The notes under the pieces: generated by a model
Told to the model about the DNA's origin: nothing
Databases searched by the model: none
What the model saw: only the letters and a program-made list of their open reading frames with translations
Made by a program: the position numbers and the translations under genes
Shown here: in pieces, positions 1 through 8,433 of the stretch
How positions within the stretch are numbered: position 1 is the first letter of the stretch
Layout of the letters: every line of letters begins with the position of its first letter
Assembly (NCBI RefSeq): GCF_047272945.1
Contig: NZ_JBKOPS010000006.1
Coordinates: 248,001-312,000 of the forward strand
DNA from: Rubrolithibacter danxiaensis
Lineage (GTDB): Bacteria > Bacteroidota > Bacteroidia > Sphingobacteriales > Sphingobacteriaceae
Reading direction: 5' to 3'
Length of the DNA stretch: 64,000 nucleotides

Positions 1-1
1 T

Positions 2-1033
2 GCGGTTTTAATTGTAGCTTGCCCGTGTGTGCTGGCTTTAAGCACTCCTTTTACCCTTTCGGCAGTTTTAGGAATTTTTGATAAGAATGGGTTTTATTTA
101 AAGAATACCGATGCGGTAGAGCAGCTCGCAAAAATAAATACGATGGTTTTTGATAAAACAGGAACTATCACATCTCCGGATTCTGTAAATCTCCGTTTTC
201 AGGGCGATCTTACCGGGCATGAGGCAATCTTAACAGCATCCCTTTGCCGGAATTCAAATCACCCCTTAAGCAGAGAAATTGTTAAATGGGTAAAAAACAG
301 TCAGTTTTTAGATGTTACCGAGTACAAAGAACTGGTTGGGCAAGGCATAAGCGGATTTATTGAAGGGCACGAAGTTTTACTCGGAAACGCGGCTTTTGTA
401 AGTTCCGGTATTGCAAAAACAGATTCTTCCACTGTTCATATTCGTATTGATGGTGAATATAAAGGGTTTTTCCTGTTTAAGCAGGAGTGGAGGGATGGAT
501 TAGAAGCTCTTCTTGAAACAGTAAGTAAAAAGTATCCTCTTCATTTAATTTCAGGCGATAATGAAACGGATAGGGCCGTGTTAGGAGTTGTTTTTCCGCC
601 CTCAACGCCCATGCTTTTTAAGCAAAGCCCCCAGGAAAAGTTAAACTATATCAGCCATTTGCAGCAAGCCGGAAAAAAGGTTATGATGTTAGGAGACGGA
701 CTGAATGATGCCGGAGCACTTAAACAAAGTGACCTGGGAGTTTCGGTAAGTGATGATATTAATAATTTTAATCCCGCATGCGATGCTATTCTTGAAGGTG
801 ATTCCCTGCCGAAACTGCCAAAATTTATTAAACAGGCGCAAGATGCCATTAGAACAATAAAAATGAGTTTTGTTATTTCGGCTTCATATAATCTAATTGG
901 AGTTTATTTTGCTGTTCAGGGAACGCTTTCGCCACTCACCGCGGCAGTTTTAATGCCCTCCAGTACCATAACAATTATTGCATTTACCAGCTTTGCAACA
1001 CATTATTTCGCAAAGAAAAATCAGTTGAAATGA
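2..1033 (+). CDS. ccoI: Copper-transporting P1B-type ATPase, C-terminal part (CcoI/FixI)
   Basis: The gene is cut by the left edge; the frame is open from base 2, so the first ATG visible (29) is internal. The translation begins in the transmembrane metal site with Cys-Pro-Cys (about bases 20-28). The phosphorylation motif DKTGT follows (Asp at 152-154), then the hinge motif GDGLNDAGAL near 700-720 and a final pair of hydrophobic segments. These are hallmarks of P1B ATPases. The following genes ccoS, ccoNO, ccoQ, ccoP, ccoG and ccoH identify it as CcoI, which exports copper for maturation of cbb3 oxidase rather than for detoxification. The stop overlaps the ccoS start (ATGA), indicating translational coupling. 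The N-terminal metal-binding domain lies outside the window. Confidence 0.93.
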   Translation, partial: AVLIVACPCVLALSTPFTLSAVLGIFDKNGFYLKNTDAVEQLAKINTMVFDKTGTITSPDSVNLRFQGDLTGHEAILTASLCRNSNHPLSREIVKWVKNSQFLDVTEYKELVGQGISGFIEGHEVLLGNAAFVSSGIAKTDSSTVHIRIDGEYKGFFLFKQEWRDGLEALLETVSKKYPLHLISGDNETDRAVLGVVFPPSTPMLFKQSPQEKLNYISHLQQAGKKVMMLGDGLNDAGALKQSDLGVSVSDDINNFNPACDAILEGDSLPKLPKFIKQAQDAIRTIKMSFVISASYNLIGVYFAVQGTLSPLTAAVLMPSSTITIIAFTSFATHYFAKKNQLK

Positions 1034-1188
1034 GTATAATCTATTTTTTAATTTCCTGTAGTATCCTGATGGCCCTCATTTTCCTGGGTGCGTTTTTCTG
1101 GTCGGTAAAAAACGGGCAGCATGATGACGTACATACTCCCGCCATCCGTATCCTTTTTGACGATGATAAACCCGAACAGGAAGATTAA
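1030..1188 (+). CDS. ccoS: cbb3 oxidase maturation protein CcoS
   Basis: A 52-residue protein starting in the ATGA overlap with ccoI. It has one N-terminal membrane helix (residues about 3-25), then a short hydrophilic tail rich in Asp and Glu (FDDDKPEQED end). Length, topology and position directly after ccoI match CcoS/FixS, a small membrane protein needed to insert haem and copper into CcoN. It is too short to be found by length-filtered ORF calls. The longer reading frame overlapping it at 1121-1309 has no such context and is not a gene. Confidence 0.9.
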   Translation: MSIIYFLISCSILMALIFLGAFFWSVKNGQHDDVHTPAIRILFDDDKPEQED

Positions 1189-1336
1189 TTCTTTTTCCTG
1201 TCCGCGTATCTATATATTATTTCCCTTGGTCTGTGTCCTCGCAGGCCGAATTTTTTCATTCCTTCTACCTCGTTTGTTTCTCTCCGGCCATCAACATAAA
1301 TACGTTTAAAAGAACAGTCAAAAATTGAGGAATAAA

Positions 1337-1352
1337 TGTGATAAAGGTCAGT
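1337..1352. promoter_or_regulatory. Predicted CRP/FNR-type operator upstream of ccoNO
   Basis: Sequence TGTGATAAAGGTCAGT, an imperfect palindrome with the CRP/FNR core TGA-N6-TCA. The same TGTGAT-N4-GTCA pattern recurs at 10899-10914 and 13291-13306. Its centre (1344.5) is 51.5 bp from the first base of the candidate -7 box at 1396, the same spacing as at ldhA. It lies in the 245-bp gap 1189-1433 between ccoS and ccoNO, in which I see nothing else. The receiver-CRP protein at 10910-11974 is the obvious candidate binder; that link is inference. Confidence 0.6.
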
Positions 1353-1395
1353 TTTTCAGGGGACAAAAGTCATTCCACAGTCATCTGGCCTGGCC

Positions 1396-1403
1396 TAATT
1401 TTA
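1396..1403 (+). promoter_or_regulatory. Candidate -7 box for ccoNO
   Basis: TAATTTTA resembles the Bacteroidota -7 consensus TAnnTTTG except for the last base. It sits 30 bp before the ccoNO start. Support comes mostly from its spacing to the operator at 1337-1352, which matches the ldhA promoter exactly. Confidence 0.4.
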
Positions 1404-1433
1404 CAACCGTAAAAAATTCTATTAATCTCTATT

Positions 1434-3566
1434 ATGCAGCTTGAGAAATTTAATTATGACAACAGAATTGTGCGAAATTTTGGTATCGCTACAATTGTGT
1501 GGGGCATTATCGGTATGACGGTCGGGTTATTAATTGCTACCCAATTGTTTAAACCCGCCATGAATATGGGATCGCAATATACCACTTTTGGAAGGATAAG
1601 ACCTCTTCATACCAATGCGGTAGTTTTTGCCTTTGTTGGAAATGCGATTTTTATGGGAGTGTACTATTCACTTCAACGCTTATTAAAAGCAAGGATGTTT
1701 AGCGACTGGTTAAGCAAGATCCACTTTTGGGGATGGCAGTTAATTATCGTCGCAGCCGTAATTACACTTCCGCTCGGAATGACAACTTCGCATGAATATG
1801 CCGAATTGGAATGGCCTATTGATATTGCTATTACAATTATCTGGGTTGTTTTCGGTATAAATATGTTCGGGACAATCATCAGGCGCCGGGAACGCCACAT
1901 GTATGTAGCAATATGGTTTTACATTGCCACTTTTGTTACTGTTGCAGTTCTACATATTGTAAATTCCTTTGAGCTGCCAATCTCTTTTTTCAAAAGTTAT
2001 TACCTGTATGCAGGTGTGCAGGATGCACTTGTACAATGGTGGTATGGGCATAACGCGGTTGCGTTCTTTTTAACTACTCCTTATCTGGGAATGATGTATT
2101 ACTTCCTTCCTAAAATGGCAAACCGCCCTGTTTACTCTTATAAATTGAGTATTCTGCACTTTTGGTCACTGATATTCATTTATATCTGGGCCGGGCCCCA
2201 CCACTTGCTGTATTCCTCCTTACCGGGCTGGGCTCAATCATTAGGAATTGTTTTCTCTGTGATGCTTATAGCTCCGAGTTGGGGAGGTATGATAAACGGC
2301 CTGTTAACCTTGAGGGGTGCATGGGATAAAGTTCGCGACAACCCGATATTGAAATTCATGGTGGTTGGGTTAACCGCTTACGGTATGGCAACCTTCGAAG
2401 GTCCGATGTTATCTTTAAAGCAAATTAACGGCATCGCTCACTTTACAGACTGGATCGTATCGCACGTGCACGTAGGAGCTTTAGGCTGGAACGGTTTCCT
2501 GACTTTTGCTATTCTTTACTGGCTGGTTCCAAGAATTTATCAAACGGAATTGTATTCTAAAAAATTAGCATCCTTCCATTTCTGGATCGGAACACTTGGA
2601 ATATTATTCTATGCCGTGCCGATGTACTGGTCAGGTTTTACTCAGGGCTTAATGTTAAAAGAATTTACACCTGAAGGCATGCTGAAATATCCGAATTTCC
2701 TGGCTACCACCTTACAGATTATTCCAATGCACATTTACCGTGCAATAGGTGGAGCGATGTATTTAAGCGGAGTTTTGGTAATGACGTACAACCTTGTTAA
2801 AACCATGCGAGCCGGAAAACTGCTGGCAAACGAACCTGCCGAAGCAATGGCCTTGACTCCGGTTTTTACACCTCATGCTTCAGAAAATACCCTTCACAGA
2901 GCTTTGGAGCGCCGCCCTATTCAATTTATGGTGGTAGCCTTAATTGCAATTCTGATAGGAGGAATGGTAGAAATGATGCCTACGTTCATGGTTTCATCCA
3001 ATATTCCCACCATTGCCAGTGTAAAGCCTTATACGCCACTCGAATTGCAGGGAAGGGATCTTTATATCCGTGAAGGTTGTGTGAATTGCCATTCGCAAAT
3101 GGTCCGTCCATTCCGCTCGGAAACCGAACGCTACGGCGAATATAGCAAGGCAGGTGAATTTGTGTACGACCATCCTTTTTTATGGGGGTCTAAACGTACA
3201 GGTCCTGATTTACATCGTGAAGGAGGTAAATATTCAAATGCCTGGCATTTTAATCACCTGATGGATCCTACAACTATGTCTCCCGGAAGTATTATGCCGC
3301 CTTATCCATGGTTGATAGAACAAAAGCTGGATACCACTACTACCGCATCCAAAATAACAGCTATGCGCAAACTGGGAGTTCCATACGAGGAGGGATATGA
3401 GAGATTGGCTAATCAGGATCTCCAAACGCAGGCAGATATGATCGCTAAAAATCTTTCGACAGATAATATTAAAGTGAAAAGCGACCGGGAGATCATAGCA
3501 ATTGTAGCTTACCTGCAGCGGCTTGGAACTGATATCAAAGCAGGTAAAGTGGCTGATAATCAATAA
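1434..3566 (+). CDS. ccoNO: cbb3-type cytochrome c oxidase, fused CcoN-CcoO subunit
   Basis: A 710-aa protein joining the catalytic subunit I (residues about 1-470) to the mono-haem subunit II (about 490-710). In the CcoN part the ligands are visible: His59 and His346 for low-spin haem b, His206, His256 and His257 for CuB, His344 for the high-spin haem, and Tyr250 where the cross-linked Tyr is expected. A linker and one membrane helix (about 490-515) lead to the CcoO domain with one haem c site, Cys549-x2-Cys552-His553. CcoN and CcoO are separate in proteobacteria; fusion is usual in Bacteroidota. The enzyme reduces O2 at very low concentration and pumps protons. Followed 40 bp later by ccoQ. 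Confidence 0.97.
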   Translation: MQLEKFNYDNRIVRNFGIATIVWGIIGMTVGLLIATQLFKPAMNMGSQYTTFGRIRPLHTNAVVFAFVGNAIFMGVYYSLQRLLKARMFSDWLSKIHFWGWQLIIVAAVITLPLGMTTSHEYAELEWPIDIAITIIWVVFGINMFGTIIRRRERHMYVAIWFYIATFVTVAVLHIVNSFELPISFFKSYYLYAGVQDALVQWWYGHNAVAFFLTTPYLGMMYYFLPKMANRPVYSYKLSILHFWSLIFIYIWAGPHHLLYSSLPGWAQSLGIVFSVMLIAPSWGGMINGLLTLRGAWDKVRDNPILKFMVVGLTAYGMATFEGPMLSLKQINGIAHFTDWIVSHVHVGALGWNGFLTFAILYWLVPRIYQTELYSKKLASFHFWIGTLGILFYAVPMYWSGFTQGLMLKEFTPEGMLKYPNFLATTLQIIPMHIYRAIGGAMYLSGVLVMTYNLVKTMRAGKLLANEPAEAMALTPVFTPHASENTLHRALERRPIQFMVVALIAILIGGMVEMMPTFMVSSNIPTIASVKPYTPLELQGRDLYIREGCVNCHSQMVRPFRSETERYGEYSKAGEFVYDHPFLWGSKRTGPDLHREGGKYSNAWHFNHLMDPTTMSPGSIMPPYPWLIEQKLDTTTTASKITAMRKLGVPYEEGYERLANQDLQTQADMIAKNLSTDNIKVKSDREIIAIVAYLQRLGTDIKAGKVADNQ

Positions 3567-3606
3567 GTATCTTCATTAGAGTACAACTAAAACAAACAGA
3601 AAAGAT

Positions 3607-3780
3607 ATGTTCAAGCAATTTATAGATAAAGTTTCAGGCAGTGAGATTTACTTGATAACCTCTCTCTGGATCTTCCTGGTATTCTTCATTATTGTGGGAG
3701 TCCTGCTTATAAAAAGTAATAAGAAATACATTGACTACATGAGCGAACTTCCTTTAACTGATAACGACTCAAATATATGA
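3607..3780 (+). CDS. ccoQ: cbb3 oxidase small subunit CcoQ
   Basis: A 57-residue protein with a single membrane helix (about residues 14-36) followed by a basic and then acidic tail. Its place between ccoNO and ccoP and its size match CcoQ/FixQ, which stabilises the interaction of CcoP with the core complex. There is no other recognisable motif, so the call rests on context, size and topology. Confidence 0.82.
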   Translation: MFKQFIDKVSGSEIYLITSLWIFLVFFIIVGVLLIKSNKKYIDYMSELPLTDNDSNI

Positions 3781-3848
3781 AAGCCGGGGCATGTAACTTA
3801 TAATGCATGCTCCCGATAACTTCATTGCCGATAAAATAAATTATTCTA

Positions 3849-4724
3849 ATGAAAAAGATATTTCAACTCTCAATTCTTCTTGCCTCTGCGTTTCCGGTAA
3901 TGGCAGAGGAAAAAGCTCCGGGTGCAGAATCTGGCGGTTCTTTGCTGAATTTAACCGTTATAGTTTTCATCCTTGCAGCTTTGGTGCTGCTTGTGGTGGC
4001 GATTGTATTGCTCCGCACATTTAAAACCTTATCAGCAGAAATTCTGAATCCGACTTCATTACCGGTAGCTGAGCCCGAAAGAAGAATGGAATGGGACGAG
4101 TGGGCTGCTTTGCAAAAAAATAAACCCGGAATCTGGAGCAGGCTGTTAGGATTAAAACCAATTGAAGAAGAAAAAGACATTCTGCTGGAGCATCAGTTTG
4201 ACGGAATTTCTGAACTTGATAACCCAACTCCTGCCTGGTTTATGGGCCTGTTTTACGTAACAATAATTTTTGGAATAGGTTACCTGATTACCTACCACGG
4301 TACGGGTTGGGGAAAAAACCAGGAACAGGAATATGTTGCTGAAATGAAACAGGCTAAAATTGAAAAAGAAGCCTATCTCTCCAAATCGTCCAATAATATT
4401 GATGAAAACTCAGTAAAAGAGAGCAAAGAAGCTGCGGCGCTATCTGCCGGCGAAGGTATTTTTAAGGCAAACTGTGTTGCATGCCATGGGGATAAGGCGC
4501 AGGGAGTGGTAGGGCCCAACTTAACGGATGAATACTGGCTTCACGGCGGCAAAATTAACGACGTTTTTAAAACCATCAAATATGGTATTCCTGAAAAGGG
4601 CATGATTTCCTGGGAAAAAACACTTAGTCCGAAACAGATTTCAGATGTAGCAAACTATATCGGATCGTTAAAGGGAACAAATCCGCCTAATCCAAAAGCA
4701 CCACAGGGAGATAAGGAGGGATAA
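3849..4724 (+). CDS. ccoP: cbb3-type cytochrome c oxidase subunit III CcoP, mono-haem
   Basis: A 291-aa protein. It opens with a signal-peptide-like stretch (about 1-19) and a membrane helix (about 30-55), has a second helix near 127-148, then a periplasmic cytochrome c domain with a single CxxCH site (Cys209, Cys212, His213). Proteobacterial CcoP carries two haem c groups; here the second motif is absent, so electron entry is through one haem. The cytoplasmic loop between the two helices is long and charged, a form common in Bacteroidota. It is the last structural subunit before the assembly genes. Confidence 0.94.
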   Translation: MKKIFQLSILLASAFPVMAEEKAPGAESGGSLLNLTVIVFILAALVLLVVAIVLLRTFKTLSAEILNPTSLPVAEPERRMEWDEWAALQKNKPGIWSRLLGLKPIEEEKDILLEHQFDGISELDNPTPAWFMGLFYVTIIFGIGYLITYHGTGWGKNQEQEYVAEMKQAKIEKEAYLSKSSNNIDENSVKESKEAAALSAGEGIFKANCVACHGDKAQGVVGPNLTDEYWLHGGKINDVFKTIKYGIPEKGMISWEKTLSPKQISDVANYIGSLKGTNPPNPKAPQGDKEG

Positions 4725-4755
4725 TTGATCTATAATAAAATCAGGAGAAGGGAAA

Positions 4756-6138
4756 ATGGAATTATCAGTAAAAAAAGATTTAAAAAGTAACGGTAAAAAA
4801 AGCGGAAGGAGCTGGATTTATCCCAAGTTCATTAAAGGAAAGCTTTTGGCTTACCGCAATGTGCTGAGTTATGTCTTACTGGTGCTGCTGTTCGCAGGTC
4901 CGTTTATTAAGATAAACGGCGAACAATTAATTTTACTGAATCTGCCTGAAGCTAAATTCGTTTTCTTCGGTGTTATATTCTGGCCGCAGGATTTTTATCT
5001 GTTTGTGCTGGCGATGTTGACCTTCCTGGTATTTATTGTACTCTTTACGGCAGTTTTCGGTAGGGTTTGGTGTGGCTGGGCCTGCCCGCAGACCATTTTT
5101 ATGGAAATGGTTTTCCGTAAGATAGAACGCTGGATCGAGGGTGATGCGGCACAACAAAGAAAGCTGGATGCTGCACCTTTATCTGCCGAAAAAATTTTGA
5201 AGAAAGGGGCAAAACATGCCATTTTCCTGCTGATCTCCTTCCTGATCGCAAACATCTTTTTATCCTATATTATTGGCCTGGATGTGCTGTTAAAAATTAT
5301 CAGCGAACCTGTTTCACAGCATCTTTCCGGTTTTATTTCTATTATCATCTTTACGCTTACGTTTTACGGCGTATTTGCATACCTAAGAGAAATTGTTTGC
5401 ACATCTATCTGCCCCTATGGTCGCTTGCAGGGTGTGCTGCTGGATAGTAAAAGCATGGTAGTAGGGTACGATTACCAGAGGGGTGAGCCAAGAGGAAAAT
5501 TGAAGAAAGGGACAGAAAACGATCACGGTGATTGTGTGGACTGTGGATTATGTGTGAGCGTTTGCCCTACCGGAATAGATATTCGCCAGGGAACTCAGCT
5601 TGAATGTATTAACTGTACGGCCTGTATAGATGCCTGCGATATGGTGATGATTAAGCTGAACCGTGAGCCCCGGCTTATCGGCTTTAAATCTGAAGACGAG
5701 ATACAGACAGGAAATCCATTTAAACCGGGTAAAAGAATATATGGTTATGCGGCGGTGCTTATTGCATTGTTAAGTGTACTTACCATACTTATTGTACGCC
5801 GTACAGATGTGGAAACGACCATTTTGCGTGCAGGAGGTACTTTATACCAGATCCGTAATGATGGCACCGTAAGCAACTTATATAACGCGGAACTGATTAA
5901 TAAAACCAACCATCCATTGGATTTTGAAATAAAAGCTTCTGATCCCGGAGCGAAGATACAGTTAATTCAGAAAGATAAAAGACTGGACAAGGCGGGTAAT
6001 CTTAAGTTAACCTTTTTCGTGATACAGGATCAGAAACAGATAAAAAAATATAAATCAAATATTGAGCTGAAGATAGTTTCGGGACAAAAGGTAGTAGACC
6101 GGTTTGAAACTACTTTCATAGCTCCACCAAACTTATAA
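4756..6138 (+). CDS. ccoG: Cytochrome c oxidase accessory protein CcoG (FixG/RdxA family)
   Basis: A 460-aa membrane polyferredoxin. N-terminal helices carry WCGWACPQT, a second conserved CPYGR motif follows, and two ferredoxin-type clusters are seen as CVDCGLCVSVCP and CINCTACIDACD (about residues 257-296). A late membrane helix and a C-terminal immunoglobulin-like periplasmic domain complete the family architecture. CcoG is reported as a cupric reductase supporting CcoI-dependent copper delivery to cbb3 oxidase. The start is preceded by AGGAGAAGG, one of the few clear purine-rich ribosome sites here. Confidence 0.95.
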   Translation: MELSVKKDLKSNGKKSGRSWIYPKFIKGKLLAYRNVLSYVLLVLLFAGPFIKINGEQLILLNLPEAKFVFFGVIFWPQDFYLFVLAMLTFLVFIVLFTAVFGRVWCGWACPQTIFMEMVFRKIERWIEGDAAQQRKLDAAPLSAEKILKKGAKHAIFLLISFLIANIFLSYIIGLDVLLKIISEPVSQHLSGFISIIIFTLTFYGVFAYLREIVCTSICPYGRLQGVLLDSKSMVVGYDYQRGEPRGKLKKGTENDHGDCVDCGLCVSVCPTGIDIRQGTQLECINCTACIDACDMVMIKLNREPRLIGFKSEDEIQTGNPFKPGKRIYGYAAVLIALLSVLTILIVRRTDVETTILRAGGTLYQIRNDGTVSNLYNAELINKTNHPLDFEIKASDPGAKIQLIQKDKRLDKAGNLKLTFFVIQDQKQIKKYKSNIELKIVSGQKVVDRFETTFIAPPNL

Positions 6139-6142
6139 GTAT

Positions 6143-6568
6143 ATGAACTGGGGAACTAAATTATTACTGGCAATGGGATTGTTTATAACCTTCATTGTTG
6201 GTATGGGTACAAAAATGATCTTATCAAAAGGGGATGACCTGGTTGAAAATGATTATTATGAAAAAGGGCTTGATTACGATAAAAGCTACAACCGCGAGCT
6301 AAACGCAGTGAGGGATTCCGTTATTCCTGCATTTTATGTAGATGAATATGCCCTTTCTATTTCTTTCAGGTATCCCGCAAAGTACAAACTGATTTGCAAA
6401 CGCCCTTCAAACGCTAAGTTGGATAAGATATACCAGGGAACAACAGATGAAGACAGGTGTGTTATTATTCCAAGAAAGAATTTTCGGAAAGGGCCCTGGT
6501 TATTCCGCCTGGAGTTTACAGTAAATGAAAAAGAATACCTTGTAGAAAAAGAAATTATAATGCCATGA
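6143..6568 (+). CDS. ccoH: cbb3 oxidase assembly protein CcoH (FixH family)
   Basis: A 141-aa protein with an N-terminal membrane helix (about 5-25) followed by the FixH-family motif DDLVENDYYEKGL and a small beta-rich periplasmic domain. It begins 4 bp after ccoG and overlaps the next gene by 4 bp (ATGA). FixH proteins act in late assembly of cbb3 oxidase. Confidence 0.93.
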   Translation: MNWGTKLLLAMGLFITFIVGMGTKMILSKGDDLVENDYYEKGLDYDKSYNRELNAVRDSVIPAFYVDEYALSISFRYPAKYKLICKRPSNAKLDKIYQGTTDEDRCVIIPRKNFRKGPWLFRLEFTVNEKEYLVEKEIIMP

Positions 6569-7254
6569 ATATAAATGCGCTCGCATTTTTTACCGGATTA
6601 TTTGGAAGCCTGCATTGTGTTGCTATGTGTGGTCCAATGGTTCTGGCAATGCCTTTTGGACAAAACTCCCCCTGGCTCTCTTTCCTTCAGCGTTTTTTGT
6701 ACCAGTTTGGGCGAACCTTTTCTTACGTGTTGTTAGGATTACTGCTCGGTCTTTTAGGGCGAAGTTTTAATATGCTGGGATGGCAGCAAACCGTCAGCGT
6801 ATTAACCGGTTCGCTACTTGTTTTATTTGCACTGGTACATTTTTTTAACAAACGGATAAGCTTTATTGAAAAACTGCAATATAAACTGGTTCAGCCTTTA
6901 TCAGGTTTAATGGCTAAAGTTTTGAGTAAATCGTACGGAGGTTTATTTGCCGGAATGCTAAACGGACTTTTGCCCTGCGGGATGGTTTATCTCGCCCTTG
7001 CAGGTGCTGTAAATTCTGATTCAGTTTTAAATGGCGGGAAGTTTATGTTTTATTTTGGTTTAGGAACCACACCTTTAATGCTGCTCACCTCGGTTGCAGG
7101 AATGTACTTTAGAACCCGAACACTTCAATTTTCAAAAGTACTTCCTTATATTACTTTATGTTTAGGGATGTGGTTTATTTTAAGGGGAGCAGCGCTTAAT
7201 ATTCCTTATTTATCTCCTTTAATAGAAGTTGTAAATCCGGCTGTATGCCATTGA
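6565..7254 (+). CDS. SafE/DsbD_2-type membrane protein of the cco cluster
   Basis: A 229-aa protein with about six membrane helices. The first contains GSLHCVAMCGPM and a later one NGLLPCGMVY, the paired Cys-containing helix motifs of the cytochrome-biogenesis transmembrane/DsbD_2 family often annotated as sulfite exporter TauE/SafE-like. Members in fixGHIS clusters are thought to move copper or reducing power for cbb3 assembly. It is translationally coupled to ccoH and ends the plus-strand oxidase cluster. The transported substrate cannot be read from sequence. Confidence 0.85.
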   Translation: MNINALAFFTGLFGSLHCVAMCGPMVLAMPFGQNSPWLSFLQRFLYQFGRTFSYVLLGLLLGLLGRSFNMLGWQQTVSVLTGSLLVLFALVHFFNKRISFIEKLQYKLVQPLSGLMAKVLSKSYGGLFAGMLNGLLPCGMVYLALAGAVNSDSVLNGGKFMFYFGLGTTPLMLLTSVAGMYFRTRTLQFSKVLPYITLCLGMWFILRGAALNIPYLSPLIEVVNPAVCH

Positions 7255-7267
7255 TGAATTTCTTTTT

Positions 7268-7600
7268 TTATCCGGCTACAATCCTTATTTCAATATTGTT
7301 TAAATGTTCATCTATTAAAAGCTGGCAGGCCAGGCGGATGTTTTGATTTGTAATTCCTGCTTTCCTTATCGTCGTTTCTTCATTCCTTTCCTGAATAGGC
7401 AAGCTATTCTTGCTTTTAAGAATTTCAATAAGGCAGGTTCCGCATCTTCCCATTCCTTTACACTCGCCAAAGTCATCCAGGTAAATTTTGTCCGAAAGTA
7501 GCATCATCAGGTTCCTGTATTCGCCTGTATAGGTGTTAATTTCATACACTTCATCGCTTTGATGAATTTTAATAGTAATGTCCCTTAAACGGTTGAGCAT
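7268..7600 (-). CDS. [2Fe-2S] ferredoxin
   Basis: A 110-aa plant/adrenodoxin-fold ferredoxin. The cluster ligands are seen as Cys-x5-Cys-x2-Cys (CKGMGRCGTC) with a fourth Cys in LACQL near residue 91. It lies at the far end of the minus-strand low-oxygen gene run, 59 bp after the DUF488 gene, and converges on the cco cluster with 13 bp between stops. The electron partner is unknown; no reductase is adjacent. Confidence 0.88.
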   Translation of the reverse strand: MLNRLRDITIKIHQSDEVYEINTYTGEYRNLMMLLSDKIYLDDFGECKGMGRCGTCLIEILKSKNSLPIQERNEETTIRKAGITNQNIRLACQLLIDEHLNNIEIRIVAG

Positions 7601-7659
7601 AATGTTTTCTGAAGCTGATTTGAATAACTTCTTGTGTGAAAGAGGATAGCAATTGCTTG

Positions 7660-8013
7660 TTAGAGAAGTTCTTTGACGAATTGCTGCAGCACTACAACGT
7701 TGTTATGTGTTTCATCATGAGCAGAATAAAGCAGCGTAACGGTTTTATGCTTTTTTATAAGTTCGAGCAGTTCCTTCAAAGCATTGTTTTCTTTTAATTC
7801 AGCTTTGTATCGGGTACAAAACGCTTCCCAGTTTTCGGGCTTATGGTTAAACCACTTACGCAGATCAGAAGATGGGGCGATGTCTTTCAACCACAGATCT
7901 ATAGCTGCCTGTTCCTTTTTTAATCCGCGTGGCCACAACCGATCTGCTAATACGCGAAAACCATCCGTTTTTTTGGATGGTTCATAAACCCGTTTTATAA
8001 GTACTGTTTCCAA
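7660..8013 (-). CDS. DUF488 family protein (YeaO-like)
   Basis: A 117-aa protein with the DUF488 signatures VYEP, DRLWPRGL near residues 25-32 and WLKDIAPS, and a C-terminal LLYSAHDETHNN block. The function of the family is not established. The start codon is TTG (CAA on the plus strand at 8011-8013), one base after the haemoglobin stop, so translation is probably coupled. No in-frame ATG lies near. Confidence 0.85.
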   Translation of the reverse strand: METVLIKRVYEPSKKTDGFRVLADRLWPRGLKKEQAAIDLWLKDIAPSSDLRKWFNHKPENWEAFCTRYKAELKENNALKELLELIKKHKTVTLLYSAHDETHNNVVVLQQFVKELL

Positions 8014-8014
8014 T

Positions 8015-8410
8015 TTACAAGATAGTTCTTAAAGGATTATTCCGGTAATGTTCTATTTTAAATTCAAACATCTCCGCCATTTTTCCTGCTCTCCACATCG
8101 CTTCTTCTGCTTTGCTGCCACTAAACAGTTCGTTTACTGTTTCTGTGAAAAGTGCCATCCAACGCTCAAAATGTGCATGCTCAACAGGGAGTTTTGCATG
8201 GGGAACAAAAGGGCTTCCAAAATAAGTATGCTCGTCTAATAATACTGTTTGCCAGAAGCGATACATCTTTTCTAAGTGTTCAGGCCAGCGATCCTGAATA
8301 CGTTCATTAAAAACAGGCGCCAGAAACGCATCTTCTCTAACCTTGTTATAAAATGTATCTACGAGTTGTTTTATATCTTCCAGGGTTAATATATCGTGTT
8401 GTTTATCCAT
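8015..8410 (-). CDS. Group III truncated haemoglobin
   Basis: A 131-aa all-helical protein matching group III (P-type) truncated globins: a short N-terminal helix, then DTFYNKVREDAFLAPVF, and the family block FGSPFVPHAKLP followed by HAHFERW, where the proximal His is expected. Group III globins are linked to oxygen or nitric-oxide chemistry in microaerobic bacteria. Here it follows hemN by 23 bp in a run downstream of an oxygen-sensor kinase. That context favours a role under low oxygen. Confidence 0.92.
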   Translation of the reverse strand: MDKQHDILTLEDIKQLVDTFYNKVREDAFLAPVFNERIQDRWPEHLEKMYRFWQTVLLDEHTYFGSPFVPHAKLPVEHAHFERWMALFTETVNELFSGSKAEEAMWRAGKMAEMFEFKIEHYRNNPLRTIL

Positions 8411-8433
8411 TAATCTTACAATAAATTTAAATG

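Noticed and set aside
1121..1309. 62-codon plus-strand reading frame after ccoI
   Set aside because: It overlaps ccoS in another frame and has no family pattern; CcoS explains the region.
3803..4024. 73-codon plus-strand frame at the ccoP start
   Set aside because: It lies in another frame over the ccoP signal and membrane helix; ccoP is clearly the gene.
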